In this document: piece by piece, positions 10,378 through 20,511 of the stretch
Layout of the letters: each line of letters begins with the position of its first letter
Position numbering within the stretch: the first letter of the stretch is position 1
Source: Neonectria sp. B-13
Taxonomy: Eukaryota > Ascomycota > Sordariomycetes > Hypocreales > Nectriaceae
DNA length: 64,000 bases
Reading direction: 5' to 3'
Assembly (NCBI GenBank): GCA_002682825.1
Contig: NOKP01000017.1
Coordinates: forward strand, 930,001-994,000
Translations under genes and position numbers: made by a program
Notes under the pieces: model-generated
Told to the model about the DNA's origin: nothing
The model's database searches: none
The model's input: the letters and a program-made list of their open reading frames with translations, nothing else

Positions 10378-10740
10378 GCGTCTCTCCTCACTGTTGTGTA
10401 TGCCAAGTCTGTTAGGAGAAGCAAAAGATTGAAACATACAAACGGCTTCACAAATCGCCGAGCCATAAGCAATAGTGAATGGATAACGACTGAGATGAGA
10501 ATGTAGCAGCGGATGGAATAGCAAGTTGAGTAACCCGCTCAGAGTTAAACGACGGCTAGATCCCATACGGCTGATATGTCAGGACGATCGAATAACAACA
10601 GACTTCCTTCTTTCTTGGAACTGGACAAAGCCAGAACGAATGTTGGTCCGTCACTACACAAATGCGTACGGTTTGCGCATTTGCGGTATTGCGCAGTGCG
10701 CAACTGCGCATGTACGTCAGTGCGTAGTGTGACTACGCAT

Positions 10741-10810
10741 TTGCGTGCGAGTGTGTTTTCGACCACGCAATTGCGTGCGAGTGTGTCTTCAACCACGCAA
10801 TTGCGTGCAG
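10741..10810. repeat. 30-bp minisatellite with palindromic core
   Basis: Two adjacent 30-bp units (10741-10770, 10771-10800) differ at two positions, and a third partial unit follows. Each junction carries the palindrome ACGCAATTGCGT. The wider stretch 10671-10830 is full of TTGCGCA/TGCGCAA motifs. The 30-bp period keeps frame on both strands, which produces artificial repeat peptides; I do not treat these as genes. Confidence 0.75.
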
Positions 10811-10830
10811 TTTGCGCAGTTGCGCATTTG

Positions 10831-13188
10831 ATGCCACCCTGGTGGGGTCGGTCGGTGGCCATTGCTATCCGGGTTCGACCTCAAAATGGAACCACTTTTT
10901 CTACTGTCGGCCAAGAGAGAAGGGCATTTTGACGGCTGTCAATGTCAATGTTAGAAAAGTCTACAAAGAGTAAGAAAGGAAGGGTTCCTCTAGAAGCGGC
11001 AGCTGTATCCCTGTCTTCCGTTGTGGAGGAGGATATCTCGGGTCTGGAGCCTGGCTGACATCTCCGGCGGCGACCAAGGCGACTGAGTACAGCCGGAAGC
11101 GCTGGTATAGCTTGGCTCGTTCTCAAGTCTACAAATCCGATGCAAATGCGAATAATTAGCAGATTGAGCTTCAATCAAGCTTATAGACTAATGCTACAAC
11201 TTCATATAGTGTTCATTTACTTGCACTATAGATTTGGTGGGATGGCCCTTATCGGGTTGGGCGGGGTCGAGTAGGTTTCAAGCCATTGCACTCAAGCATT
11301 CATAACCACAAGCAATTTCTTCTCCCGTTCTGGGCGACAGCATCTCTCGCCATGAGCGTGTCGAGAGCCACAGTATTAGTGTGCTAATGAACACTGCCAA
11401 CGTTCCAAATCTAGTCGTTCCTGGCGATGGAGGTAGCGCAGGTTGGCTCTTTATTTGTTATTGAGAAGAAAGCTTCGGACGGAAAGCATAGGCCATGCAT
11501 GCGAGAAAGCATAGGGGCCTAAGTTCTTTCCAAATAGTGACTGCCAACTGAAAACAACAGTCCCACAAGCTATTAAACCTTTGCTTCGGGCCCCCAGTCC
11601 GAGCCGCTTCGAAGGCTCGTAATGATTCCAGCTCTTACAAGACCAACTGCAATTTCTGGACGAGCAGAACAGGAAGCGGATGGAGGCGAGCCAGGAAAAC
11701 ACGTCTTGAAGAACTAGATGTCTTAACTAGAATTTATGCAACCAAGACTTGTTGAACAGCTTGTGTGGCACTCTTATGACTTAGATCGTATGTGTATTGT
11801 CCGTTCTGTTTTCTCCCTCTCCTCGGTCCCCGACCATGAGTCAATGTTACGATACCACCCCAAAAATGGGGCTATTGGGATTCTGCTCAGGGGGCCGCCT
11901 TCCTCTTCAAGCTCCACTCGGCGAACGTTCGGCCGGATCCACGTGATCTCCCTTGCTGTCCGACACGTGACCGGCTGTAATCGGTCTAGCGGGCGGATGA
12001 GATGGGTTACGGCACGGGGAAATTGACGATGATTTAGGGGTCAATTAGATGATATCAATTGATGATCGTTACAGCCGTAATTAGGGCTGTTGTTCTGTAC
12101 TGTGATTATGGCTCTGCTTGGTGCTTGTCTTACGGATTTCCCCTCTTTCGGCTTGATCCGGCCATCTTGTCCTTAGTCATCCGGGCCGCCGGGTCCCTCC
12201 GTCTGACACTTGGAGTCGCTCTTTACATGTTCCAATCTAACAAGACCAACCTCGCCATACATTTCCGCGCCTAGGTTTGGTATGGTGGATTCCACCATTA
12301 CGCTTCTAAGCCTCTGGTTTGTAGCAGTTGCCTGATTCAGCTGCGACAGCAATTTTCAGTGGAATTTACAGGTCAATGACCTCCCCGGACTCACAACTGT
12401 CGCATTGCTAGCTCCGGCAAAAGGGAGTGCGCACTCCATTAATAAGTAGTGTAAGTACTACTGATATGCTAGTTCTGACAGGCGCAAATTTATTTGTCTG
12501 GTAGCGAAACAAGACCTTGAACTCTTGTTGCCTTCATCTGTTAGATGATATCAGCCAAGGCTAAAAGTACTCTAAATAAATAGTAGGCAATTAGTGTAGT
12601 TAAATAGCCCTGAGTTATGTTGAATGGAATTTGTTCAATGTGTATATATTGCGTAGTGTTGAACTGTGTTGAACGGCGTAAGCATGAAGAAGCAAGCATG
12701 TAGGGATGACAGTCAGAAGATCAGTATCTTGGACCTTTTGGCACTTTCGAGTGCAAACATGTTCACATTGATTGATCGCACCCTTAATCGAAGAAATAAT
12801 TAATGAGGTTGAGACATGTCAATTATGCCACCCTCAGTGAAGATTAAAATGCTATCACGCCGATGTGGTCCTGACCAGGATAACACAAATGCCACCATGC
12901 CACCAGGGCACGTGAGCCATCACGAGCGACTGCTCACGTGATCTCGCGACGCGCCAGTTTTCTATCATGTCTCGTGTGCCCCCACAGACTAGTAGGTAAG
13001 TACCGAATGGAATTTCTACAATGCATGGCCCCATTTGCCTAACTCGCTTATAACGCTGGCCGTTGGAGGAGTAAGTACAATACCACCCTACTCCGTATTT
13101 GGAGAGGCCGTGTCCGTGCCCCATCCCACGTTCTTTGGCTGACGGATGCTGGCCAAGGCCATCAACACCATCACCGCCCGCTGTGGTC
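10831..13188. other. Gene-poor stretch of about 2.3 kb
   Basis: No ORF with motif or splice support. AT-rich patches lie around 12440-12860. The right end is the promoter region of the helicase gene. Confidence 0.5.
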
Positions 13189-15543
13189 ATGATGCAATCG
13201 AGTCCGAGTGGCACCTTGATGCCTGTCGATGTCGTCCAAACCCAATTGTCATTGCCGCCAGCACCGGTTCTCATGGCTGACACCCTCCTCCCGGCAACTC
13301 CACCGTCCGTGTCTCGCCCAAAGGTGGCTGGTGGCGGTATCAAGAGGAAGCGAGGAGATAGGGCCCAGTCGCTGCCCCAGTCGTCCGTTATAAGCATCTC
13401 GTCCGGCTCTGAGGGCGATCACGAGCCTCATTCAAGCCAAGCTCGCTTGCCCAAACCCCCCCCAACTTGGCTTCGGCCAGCCTGGGACTCAGACAATGAC
13501 CCGCCTCAGCCGAGTTACAAGGAACAGACGCCATCCCTCCCCCTCAATCAATCCTCGTTGGGTGTCGAGGTAAAACTGGATCCCGAGGCGAAACTGAATG
13601 ACGGACCAAATCAATGCAACGAGGTGCAAGATATTGTCGATCTGACCCAGCCTGGTGCCGATGTGAAGCTGGATCCCGAGGCGAAGCCGCATGACGGACC
13701 AAAGCTATGCAACGAGCAGCAAGATATTGTCGATCTCACCCAGCCTGATTCTGATGCGAAGCTGGAGAGGAAGTTGGATGCTGATATGAGGGATGCCGGG
13801 ATAGACCTAGGCCATGAACCAAAACTTTGCAAGGAGCAGCGAGATCTTGTCGAACTCATCGCGAGTGGACGCAATGTCTTCTACACCGGCTCGGCAGGTT
13901 GCGGCAAGTCCACCGTACTGCAAGCTGCTGTTAAAAGGTTGCGAGGGATGGGTAAGGTGGTTCATATTGTTGCTCCTACCGGCCGGGCGGCGCTTCAAGT
14001 CAACGGCACATCAACATGGTCCTATATGGGGTGGACGCCAGACTATCACAAACTTCCTCTTGACGAGCTTAAGAGTGAAGGGCATCGACAACATGTTTCC
14101 TCGCGCATATGGCTAACTGACGTGCTCATCATCGACGAGATTAGCATGGTGGAGAACCATCATCTAGAGCGCATGAACGCTTGCATGAAAGAAATCAAGT
14201 GCTATGTGAAGAAAGGAACGACGCGTAAAGAAGGCGCACGCGCTTTTGGAGGAGCTCAGGTCGTCCTCACCGGGGACTTCTGTCAGTTGCCCCCGGTGAA
14301 GCCGTTTCAGCACTGCATCACATGCGGACAGGAGATGATACCCGATGACGACCAGATGGAGTTCAACTGCCCTGATAACCACGGCCCATTCCTAGAGACG
14401 GACAAATGGGCTTTTAAGAGTGCAGTCTGGAAGGAGGCCGACTTTACCCACGTACACTTGAAACAGATTCATCGCCAGAATGACGAGTATTTCATTAAAA
14501 TGCTCCAGAAATGTCGACTTGGCATCCCGTTTTCACTAGATGACATGGAAACGCTGAGGGACCATCCCTGCACAGTCAACAAGGCCACGCGGCTGCTTTG
14601 CACAAGACGAGAGGTTTCTGCGATCAATTACGAGTATTTTAACAAATTGAAGACACCAATCCATGCATACAATTGTCTGGACGGCTTTCAGTGGAGGGAT
14701 AAGGATCAGCTAGAGCTCAGCTCTTACGGCAAACCTGCTGACGATGGGACATTGTTAGCCTGCAAGGATCACCGATTAGAGCCACAGGCCGTACTACGGA
14801 TAGGTATGCTTGTCATCCTCCAGGTGAATCTTGACCTGAAGGCCGGATTGTGCAACGGAAGCCAGGGTATTATTTGTGGTTTCGAAGAATACGACCCTGC
14901 AAAGCTCCCAAAGGTCAAACACAAAGACGACCCCCTACAACAAAATCAAACCATCACTGGCGAATATGCAAGGCTCAGGGAGAGCCAGATAGCCAAATTT
15001 ATTGGAGGACAGCGTGTGAAAACCTGGCCACGGGTGCTCTTCCATAATGGCCAGAAGCGCACCATCTACGCATCCTGCATCGTCAACACTGTTGGCCCCC
15101 GACAGCCCTATTCCCTTCTGTATCGAACGCAGATTCCTCTTATGGCCGGATGGGCTATGAGTGTCCACAAGAGCCAGGGCATGACGCTGGACCGCGTCAT
15201 TGTTGACTTGACGAATGCTTTTGAAGCAGGCCAGGTGTATGTTGCGTTGTCTCGGGCGACGAGCCTTGAGGGCCTGAAGGTTGAGGGTAGCTCGGAAGGA
15301 TTGTCAGTTGGGAATGGCGGGAACGAGGATGTGCAAGCATTTTTGAAGGAGAAGTTTGGTGGTGGGCTATTTCAGGATCATTGTGCATCTGAACCTTCTG
15401 ATAGTGACGCCGAGGAAGACTTCATTGGAGAGGAAGATCTCATTGGAGAGGAAGACCTGATTAGAATTGAGGAGAAGATCGAGAGCTGGACTCAGAAGTC
15501 GTCTCAGTCGACTGGCCATGGTTACAACCACTTCCCCGACTAG
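13189..15543 (+). CDS. Pif1-like (superfamily 1B) DNA helicase
   Basis: Single-exon gene of 784 residues from the ATG at 13189; the longer frame to 13099 begins with TTG. Core motifs in order: Q-motif-like LCKEQRDLVELI, Walker A GSAGCGKST (from residue 234), Walker B LIIDEISM (Asp316), motif III LTGDFCQLPPV, the VHKSQGMTLD region and motif VI YVALSRATSLEGL. These define a Pif1/RecD-type 5'-3' helicase. A Cys-containing insert (CITCG ... NCPDNHG) follows motif III, as in several fungal paralogues. The first ~230 residues are disordered, with VISISSGSEGD and two IVDLT segments resembling SUMO-interacting motifs inside 31-residue repeats. The tail is acidic with repeated GEEDLI. Probably nuclear, acting in DNA replication or repair; possibly an expanded, non-essential paralogue. 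Confidence 0.9.
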   Translation: MMQSSPSGTLMPVDVVQTQLSLPPAPVLMADTLLPATPPSVSRPKVAGGGIKRKRGDRAQSLPQSSVISISSGSEGDHEPHSSQARLPKPPPTWLRPAWDSDNDPPQPSYKEQTPSLPLNQSSLGVEVKLDPEAKLNDGPNQCNEVQDIVDLTQPGADVKLDPEAKPHDGPKLCNEQQDIVDLTQPDSDAKLERKLDADMRDAGIDLGHEPKLCKEQRDLVELIASGRNVFYTGSAGCGKSTVLQAAVKRLRGMGKVVHIVAPTGRAALQVNGTSTWSYMGWTPDYHKLPLDELKSEGHRQHVSSRIWLTDVLIIDEISMVENHHLERMNACMKEIKCYVKKGTTRKEGARAFGGAQVVLTGDFCQLPPVKPFQHCITCGQEMIPDDDQMEFNCPDNHGPFLETDKWAFKSAVWKEADFTHVHLKQIHRQNDEYFIKMLQKCRLGIPFSLDDMETLRDHPCTVNKATRLLCTRREVSAINYEYFNKLKTPIHAYNCLDGFQWRDKDQLELSSYGKPADDGTLLACKDHRLEPQAVLRIGMLVILQVNLDLKAGLCNGSQGIICGFEEYDPAKLPKVKHKDDPLQQNQTITGEYARLRESQIAKFIGGQRVKTWPRVLFHNGQKRTIYASCIVNTVGPRQPYSLLYRTQIPLMAGWAMSVHKSQGMTLDRVIVDLTNAFEAGQVYVALSRATSLEGLKVEGSSEGLSVGNGGNEDVQAFLKEKFGGGLFQDHCASEPSDSDAEEDFIGEEDLIGEEDLIRIEEKIESWTQKSSQSTGHGYNHFPD
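13570..13860 (+). repeat. 93-bp tandem repeats inside the helicase gene
   Basis: Units start at 13570 and 13663, and a diverged third copy starts at 13756 (period 93 bp, 31 codons). Each unit encodes KLDPEAK ... CNE-QDIVDLTQP. The third runs into the native LCKEQRDLVELI just before Walker A, so the repeats appear to be duplications of the helicase's own Q-motif segment. Confidence 0.8.
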
Positions 15544-15598
15544 CGCCCAGATAGCCGAGTCGGGAACAAATCTGTGTTAGATATTGTTGCTGAGCAGT

Positions 15599-17780
15599 TC
15601 AAGCGAAATCCAATTGCAAGCTTTGCCAATCCCACAGCCCGTCCAAGACCCCCAAGTCTATGCCCTGTACCTCATCATCCATAGCCAGAGACTCATCTAG
15701 AAGAGGCCATTCGTAATTCGTAGAAGATAACGGGCCAGTTGTTTCAGAACCAACGTTTACAGAAGTGGCATTCTCAGGGTTACCTCGACTCGCAGTGGTG
15801 CCATTGCCCAAAATCTCGCCGGACCGAGCCACTTCGTCCAGCAACTCCTTCTCGGTCCGTTCCAAGCTCAGGTGAGATATTAGGGAAGTCAGAATGCTCC
15901 CAGTCGTATCGGACATCTTCGTATAGCCTCGCAGACGGCGTGAAATATACAGTGCTGTCCCGATTGCCGACAATACTTCCAGGCGTCTTGGTACCTTGAT
16001 ATCTCTCACAGTCCCAAGTAGCAATAGAGAACACAGAAATGCCGCGATGTCGAAAGGGCAGAAAGACACCATGAAATATCTGGTCTCTTGCGGAAAGCAT
16101 AGCTCAAAGAAGGTCTTGCTAATCGCCATAGCCTTTAGGCTAATATCAACCGTATGGTTGACTAGAAATGAGCGTTCATCAGTGTGAGTAGCTTGCTCTC
16201 GAAGTATAATATGGGACCGGAGAAGGATTAGCTGCGTCATGTAGCCGACAGAGTGCAGTTGGAGCCGTTGGAAAGATAGCCGCGGATACTCTGAATCCCA
16301 TCGTCTGTCTGGCTCGACGACGCTGAAGACCGGTGGCAAGGAAGACATCCACCTCTCGGTAAACGCTAGCATGTCGACGTAGGAATTTTGCGCGGGCTCA
16401 GACTCTGCTAGGTATCTTGCAAGCTGGTTCTCAAGTATCTTGGCAACAGTAAGGGACGGAATTTCGGGATTCGTAGCCGACGCATCAAGACTTTGACTAG
16501 GTTGAAGAACAGAGTCGCCGGGTTGAATGATAGATGGTCTGTGAAATACAACAGCCATAAACCTGAATGGGCCGGTTAGTCCACGAACACAAACACGAAC
16601 ATACGCCACGCAAGAGCCACGTACTTATCCCATGTGTACGCTGCACACCATAGTCTCCGTCTTAAGTCCCTTTCAAACTCAGTGATACCGTCGGATAGAT
16701 CGTCGAGGTGAATACCTGTGTGTTTTCCGCCCTTAGTCATGCCTTTGGTCATCACGAACGCCTGGCACATACCGATTTCCTGTGCTTGCCTCACACAGGC
16801 CGCCAACTCATGCCAGGACTTGACAAACTCTGCTTCCGCCTTGAGCCACGTCGCAGCGAGAAATAGCTGCTGAGCGTTGACAAGACCACCCGCACCGGCA
16901 GGAAGGAAGTTGCTGAGGATGTCCGCTGCCGCATGGTAGTCTTCGCCGATACTTTCGATTGAATCGCCAAGATCCGACTCCAGCTGGTATTTTGCATCAG
17001 CTGAGAGGAATTGCGTAGAGTTGGCACATATTCGGAGGAGTAGACACGCTTGTGTAACGCTAGAAATGCTCCGCGAGTATCGAGCATCACGACGTTGGGA
17101 CCACCATGTTGTGTAAGCGGTCATGAATGATGGCTGATGCAAGATACCGTAGTGGTAGTTCACTCGTTCGAAGAAGTTTTGAACGAGAATATCGGTGTAC
17201 GGCCGCGGGGGCAGTGCCCGAGTAGCTTGCAGCACACCGGCCGGTAAATCGAGCACCTCGGAGTCATCTGTTGACTGCTGCGTGCTCTATCAGAGCGTCA
17301 ACTTAGTAGGAGGAAACGATCTCAAGCACTCAATCGGATTTACCATGACGGCGTCAAACATGCCGCTGTTGACGTATCCGAGCGTATTGACTGCAGAGGC
17401 TACATCTGGGAGTGAGATAGAATCGTCTTCTGAAGTCGTGGTTCGCGCCGTCATCGTCGTCGACGTCGCCACCGTCTCGGGTTCTGTATGTGGCTGCTGC
17501 AGGGGAGGATTTGTCGATGAGATGCTACATTCCCCGCGTGAGCAGCTCGATTCCAAACCGAACCCATAGGCTAGATGCTTGATTCAAGGCATGAAGCTAC
17601 TCACTGTACTCGCTTCGCCGTGGTGGAAGTCCCAAAGTCGCACAGGTGGGCGGTCCTGCGGCTCTGGCAGTGATTACACGGCCACCGACGATCGCATTTC
17701 TTCTTCCTGCGCTGGCACTCGATGCAGGCCGTTATCGTGCGGCCGCGCCGCCGCTTTGCGCTATCCGGATGAGGATCCAT
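15599..17780 (-). CDS. Zn2Cys6 transcription factor with fungal-specific TF domain
   Basis: Four exons, 17780-17605, 17545-17344, 17286-16625 and 16562-15599, join to 667 residues in one open frame. The introns are 59, 57, 62 bp, with the branch site TACTAAG in the second and GACTAAC in the third. The N-terminus starts MDPHPDSAKRRRGRT and continues into a binuclear zinc cluster, CIECQRRKKKC then CNHCQSRRTAHLC, with a Gln/Ser/Thr-rich linker. The middle holds the fungal-specific TF domain, with ERDLRRRLWCAAYTWDKF and FHRPSIIQPGD typical of the family. It binds DNA in the nucleus. Its start is 457 bp from the divergent SDR start, so it may control that gene. Target genes unproven. Confidence 0.9.
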
Positions 17781-18082
17781 TCTGCTCGGTAGTCGAGTTT
17801 GGTGACGAGCGGAAGAGGCTTGTGAAGGCCATGTCTGGCGGGAAATGCGTGTTTTGTCGGACTTGAGCTGTCTTGCCCACTTTGCTATCTTGCGTTGGCG
17901 TCGAATCATATCTCTTCTGTCAGCGCCAAGCGCGATCTATCGCGGGGAAAGATGACATTTGTCGGACTTAGCACCGTCGGGATTTATTACTCCCGTTGTG
18001 ATGTCAGCTGGGGCTAGCGTCCAGCGTCGGGAAATACTCATGTCATCGGGATAAACACAGGACAATTCGATTAGAATGCAGA
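17781..18082. promoter_or_regulatory. Divergent promoter region between regulator and SDR
   Basis: The shared upstream region (17781-18237 overall) contains CGG and CCG triplets of the sort bound by Zn2Cys6 proteins, but no single convincing CGGnCCG site is singled out. Autoregulation or pairwise control is possible by layout only. Confidence 0.3.
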
Positions 18083-18098
18083 TATAAACGTATAAAGG
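18083..18098 (+). promoter_or_regulatory. TATA-like elements of the SDR gene
   Basis: TATAAA at 18083 and TATAAAGG at 18091, about 140-155 bp before the ATG at 18238. Confidence 0.4.
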
Positions 18099-18237
18099 AT
18101 GTCGAGATGGCCTTATTCTAACGATCAAATGGTCAAGCTTCGATTCGACATTCAGCACCACCCAACAGTCACAAAATTCTACTACTCATCCTACGACTTG
18201 AAAACAAAGTCACCAAACGCTCCAACCAACCACAACA

Positions 18238-19086
18238 ATGACTTCTCAAAGCCTCGTCTGGTTCATCACCGGAGCAAACTCGGGCTTCGGCTTGCTCCTC
18301 GCTCAACTTGCGCTCTACAAGGGCCACACCGTTGTAGCCACCGCCCGCAGCATCTCCAAGTTCCCCAAGTCGCTTCAGGCGAACCCCAATGCGGACCTGA
18401 TAGAACTCCAAATCACGGCTCCTGATTCTAAAATCACTGCCACAATTGATTCTGTCATCTCCAAGCACGGCCGAATCGACGTCCTTGTCAACAATGCTGG
18501 TTTTGGACACATGGGAGCTGTCGAGGAGGTTTCGGACAAGGAAGCCCGCTACCAGTTCGACGTCAATTTCTTCGGACTGCTCAACACTACTCGGGCAGTC
18601 ATCCCCCATCTGAGGAAGCAGGGTTCTGGTGTCATCGTCCAGATCTCCAGTGGCGCCGGCTTATGGGCAGGTCAGGGTGGCCCGATCTATGCAGCGTCCA
18701 AGTTTGCCGTCGAAGGCGTTACTGAAGGCCTGAGCGCAGAAGTGAAGCCTTTCGGTATCAGAGTCCATATCGTCGAGCCCGGTATTTTCAGAACCGAGTT
18801 TTTGAAGCCCTCCGCTGAAGGCAAAAACGTTGCCACGAGCAAGGATGGATATCTGGATATTGGCGGCATCCTTGGCGGGATGCACGGGAAGCAGCCAGGC
18901 GACCCTGAGAAGGGTGTCCAGCGCATCTTTGAGGTCGTTACAGGGACAGGAATGGGAGCCAGCCTAAAGGACCAACTGAGAATTCCTCTTGGGTCTGATT
19001 GTTTCGGCATGCTGCAGGCCAAGATTCAGGCACTTACTGAGACAATGGAGAAACTGAGAGACATTGCAGTTAGTACTGATTACTAG
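18238..19086 (+). CDS. Short-chain dehydrogenase/reductase (17beta-HSD-like)
   Basis: Single-exon SDR of 282 residues. The Rossmann cofactor motif TGANSGFG begins at about residue 11, next to WFITG. ATARS after the second beta strand favours NADP(H). NNAGFG, the serine segment QISSGAG and the active-site YAASK are present, followed by VEPGIFRTEF. Length and the C-terminal extension match fungal 17beta-hydroxysteroid-dehydrogenase-like or oxidoreductase-type SDRs, which act on hydroxyl/keto groups of varied small molecules in the cytosol. It is transcribed divergently from the Zn2Cys6 gene, a common arrangement for a regulator and its target. Exact substrate unknown. Confidence 0.88.
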   Translation: MTSQSLVWFITGANSGFGLLLAQLALYKGHTVVATARSISKFPKSLQANPNADLIELQITAPDSKITATIDSVISKHGRIDVLVNNAGFGHMGAVEEVSDKEARYQFDVNFFGLLNTTRAVIPHLRKQGSGVIVQISSGAGLWAGQGGPIYAASKFAVEGVTEGLSAEVKPFGIRVHIVEPGIFRTEFLKPSAEGKNVATSKDGYLDIGGILGGMHGKQPGDPEKGVQRIFEVVTGTGMGASLKDQLRIPLGSDCFGMLQAKIQALTETMEKLRDIAVSTDY

Positions 19087-20438
19087 GTTAGGAGCAGTAG
19101 ATTTATACAAGAGTTTATTATTTACTTTGTGACGATGCAGAGCTACCATTCTTTCCAATCGGCTTATTAACCCTAGACAGACCGATAGAGACCATGCAGT
19201 TACACTTTAGCGACCACGGATACGCTTTTATAATTGTGTAGCTACTCGAGTAATTTTCGTGTGGGCCATCGAGGAGCGGCTAATACCGAGTCCAGGGAGA
19301 AACATCTAGTCAAACGGTCTGGGTACACAACATGCATATTTGTGTACATTGTGCTGGATATATTCACAGCTTCACCTCACTTATAACGACATTGGTGAGT
19401 CCTGCGTGCGAAGTACCGAACCTGCCTAAGCATCTCGAGCAGCCTAGCCGCCGTATATAGAATATCCGTCCACAGGCCACATCTAATGTCTCATCCGCGT
19501 GAATATGGAACATCGGGCAGGGTTTTCAACTTGCATTTGCCTCTCTGCAGTCGCGTCTACAGCGAACGGAGACCATACTTGAAGGGTCACGCAGGAACCT
19601 TAGCTTAAGATGACGTAGTCCAAGCTTCCCGTAATCGCGACAATCAAAGAAGGGAGAAGACTTGGATGATCTTTTTGTGCAACCTGGCTTGTCACTTGAC
19701 TTCCCCCCACGATGCAGGGAATATCCCAATGAGACGTTTTGCCCGCCCATCCGAGCACGACAACCTTGAACTGCGACAAGGCCGCAGACCCAGGGAAGGA
19801 TATAAATACTTCTCTAGTATCTGAAGATATCCATTACTTAGCCAAGGATGGCTGACCAATGTATACACCCTGCATCAATCCCGCCACAGACCCCTTGCCT
19901 TGCGTTGTCCACACAGTCGGTTTCACGTACCAAGATCAACATGTCACAATAAACATCCACACGCGGGAGGCCTGCAACCAGGTATATCCCGATGCGAAAG
20001 TATTACCCCTTAGTTAGCTATGGATCATTGTGTGCCATTTTCATGGGACTGCTATCCGCATTGATAGGGGTGTTCGTGGAGCAGACCCACAGCACTGCAA
20101 CACAACAAAGCACGACATACGCTCAAAACATTGTAAATCAATGGCGTGCTGCAATAAAAGCGGCGTACAACACAATTCATAACGTCACTTTTTCTCGAAA
20201 GTCTCTATCTCCTCGGAGCAATCAACATGTCAGTCGGAGCACCAAGGCATTGCATACCTAGAAAGGTAAGCGTAATATCGCGGTCCCTTGAGGTGTGGAG
20301 CGTTGGTTACCAGAAGTGAAGAGCCTGAAAATTGTAGACGACGATTGTCTCCTGTTACGTCCTGGGTCTGTTTCTAGCCAGTGGGCGCAAAAACTTGGCA
20401 GTCGCCACCCCTGTTGATGACTTTTGTCAGTCGATCAT
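19087..20438. other. Intergenic with one possible small membrane ORF
   Basis: An ORF at 19992-20261 (89 codons, ATG start) begins with a hydrophobic stretch, GSLCAIFMGLLSALIGVFV, that could be a transmembrane segment. There is no family match or splice evidence, so it is kept as a possibility only. The rest shows nothing. Confidence 0.25.
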
Positions 20439-20445
20439 TATATAG
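20439..20445 (+). promoter_or_regulatory. TATA-like element of the MFS gene
   Basis: TATATAG lies about 70 bp upstream of the ATG at 20512. Confidence 0.35.
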
Positions 20446-20511
20446 TCTAGACAGTTCAGGCAACTTGTTCCTTACGATGTCAGACCTTCCACGCTTAGGT
20501 GCTGAGACAAG

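Noticed and set aside
10168..10566. Minus ORF of 132 codons that could be a first exon of the C2H2-like gene
   Set aside because: No CPF-type motif, no phase-compatible donor to the exon at 9971, and it lies antisense to the more coding-like plus exon.
10545..10932. Repeat-peptide ORFs on both strands (TLARNCVVE and TTQLRASVS type)
   Set aside because: Created by the frame-preserving 30-bp minisatellite; no start context or domain.
12855..13397. Long minus ORF antisense to the helicase start
   Set aside because: Shadow of the helicase frame and its promoter; no motif, and low-complexity Gly/Trp composition.
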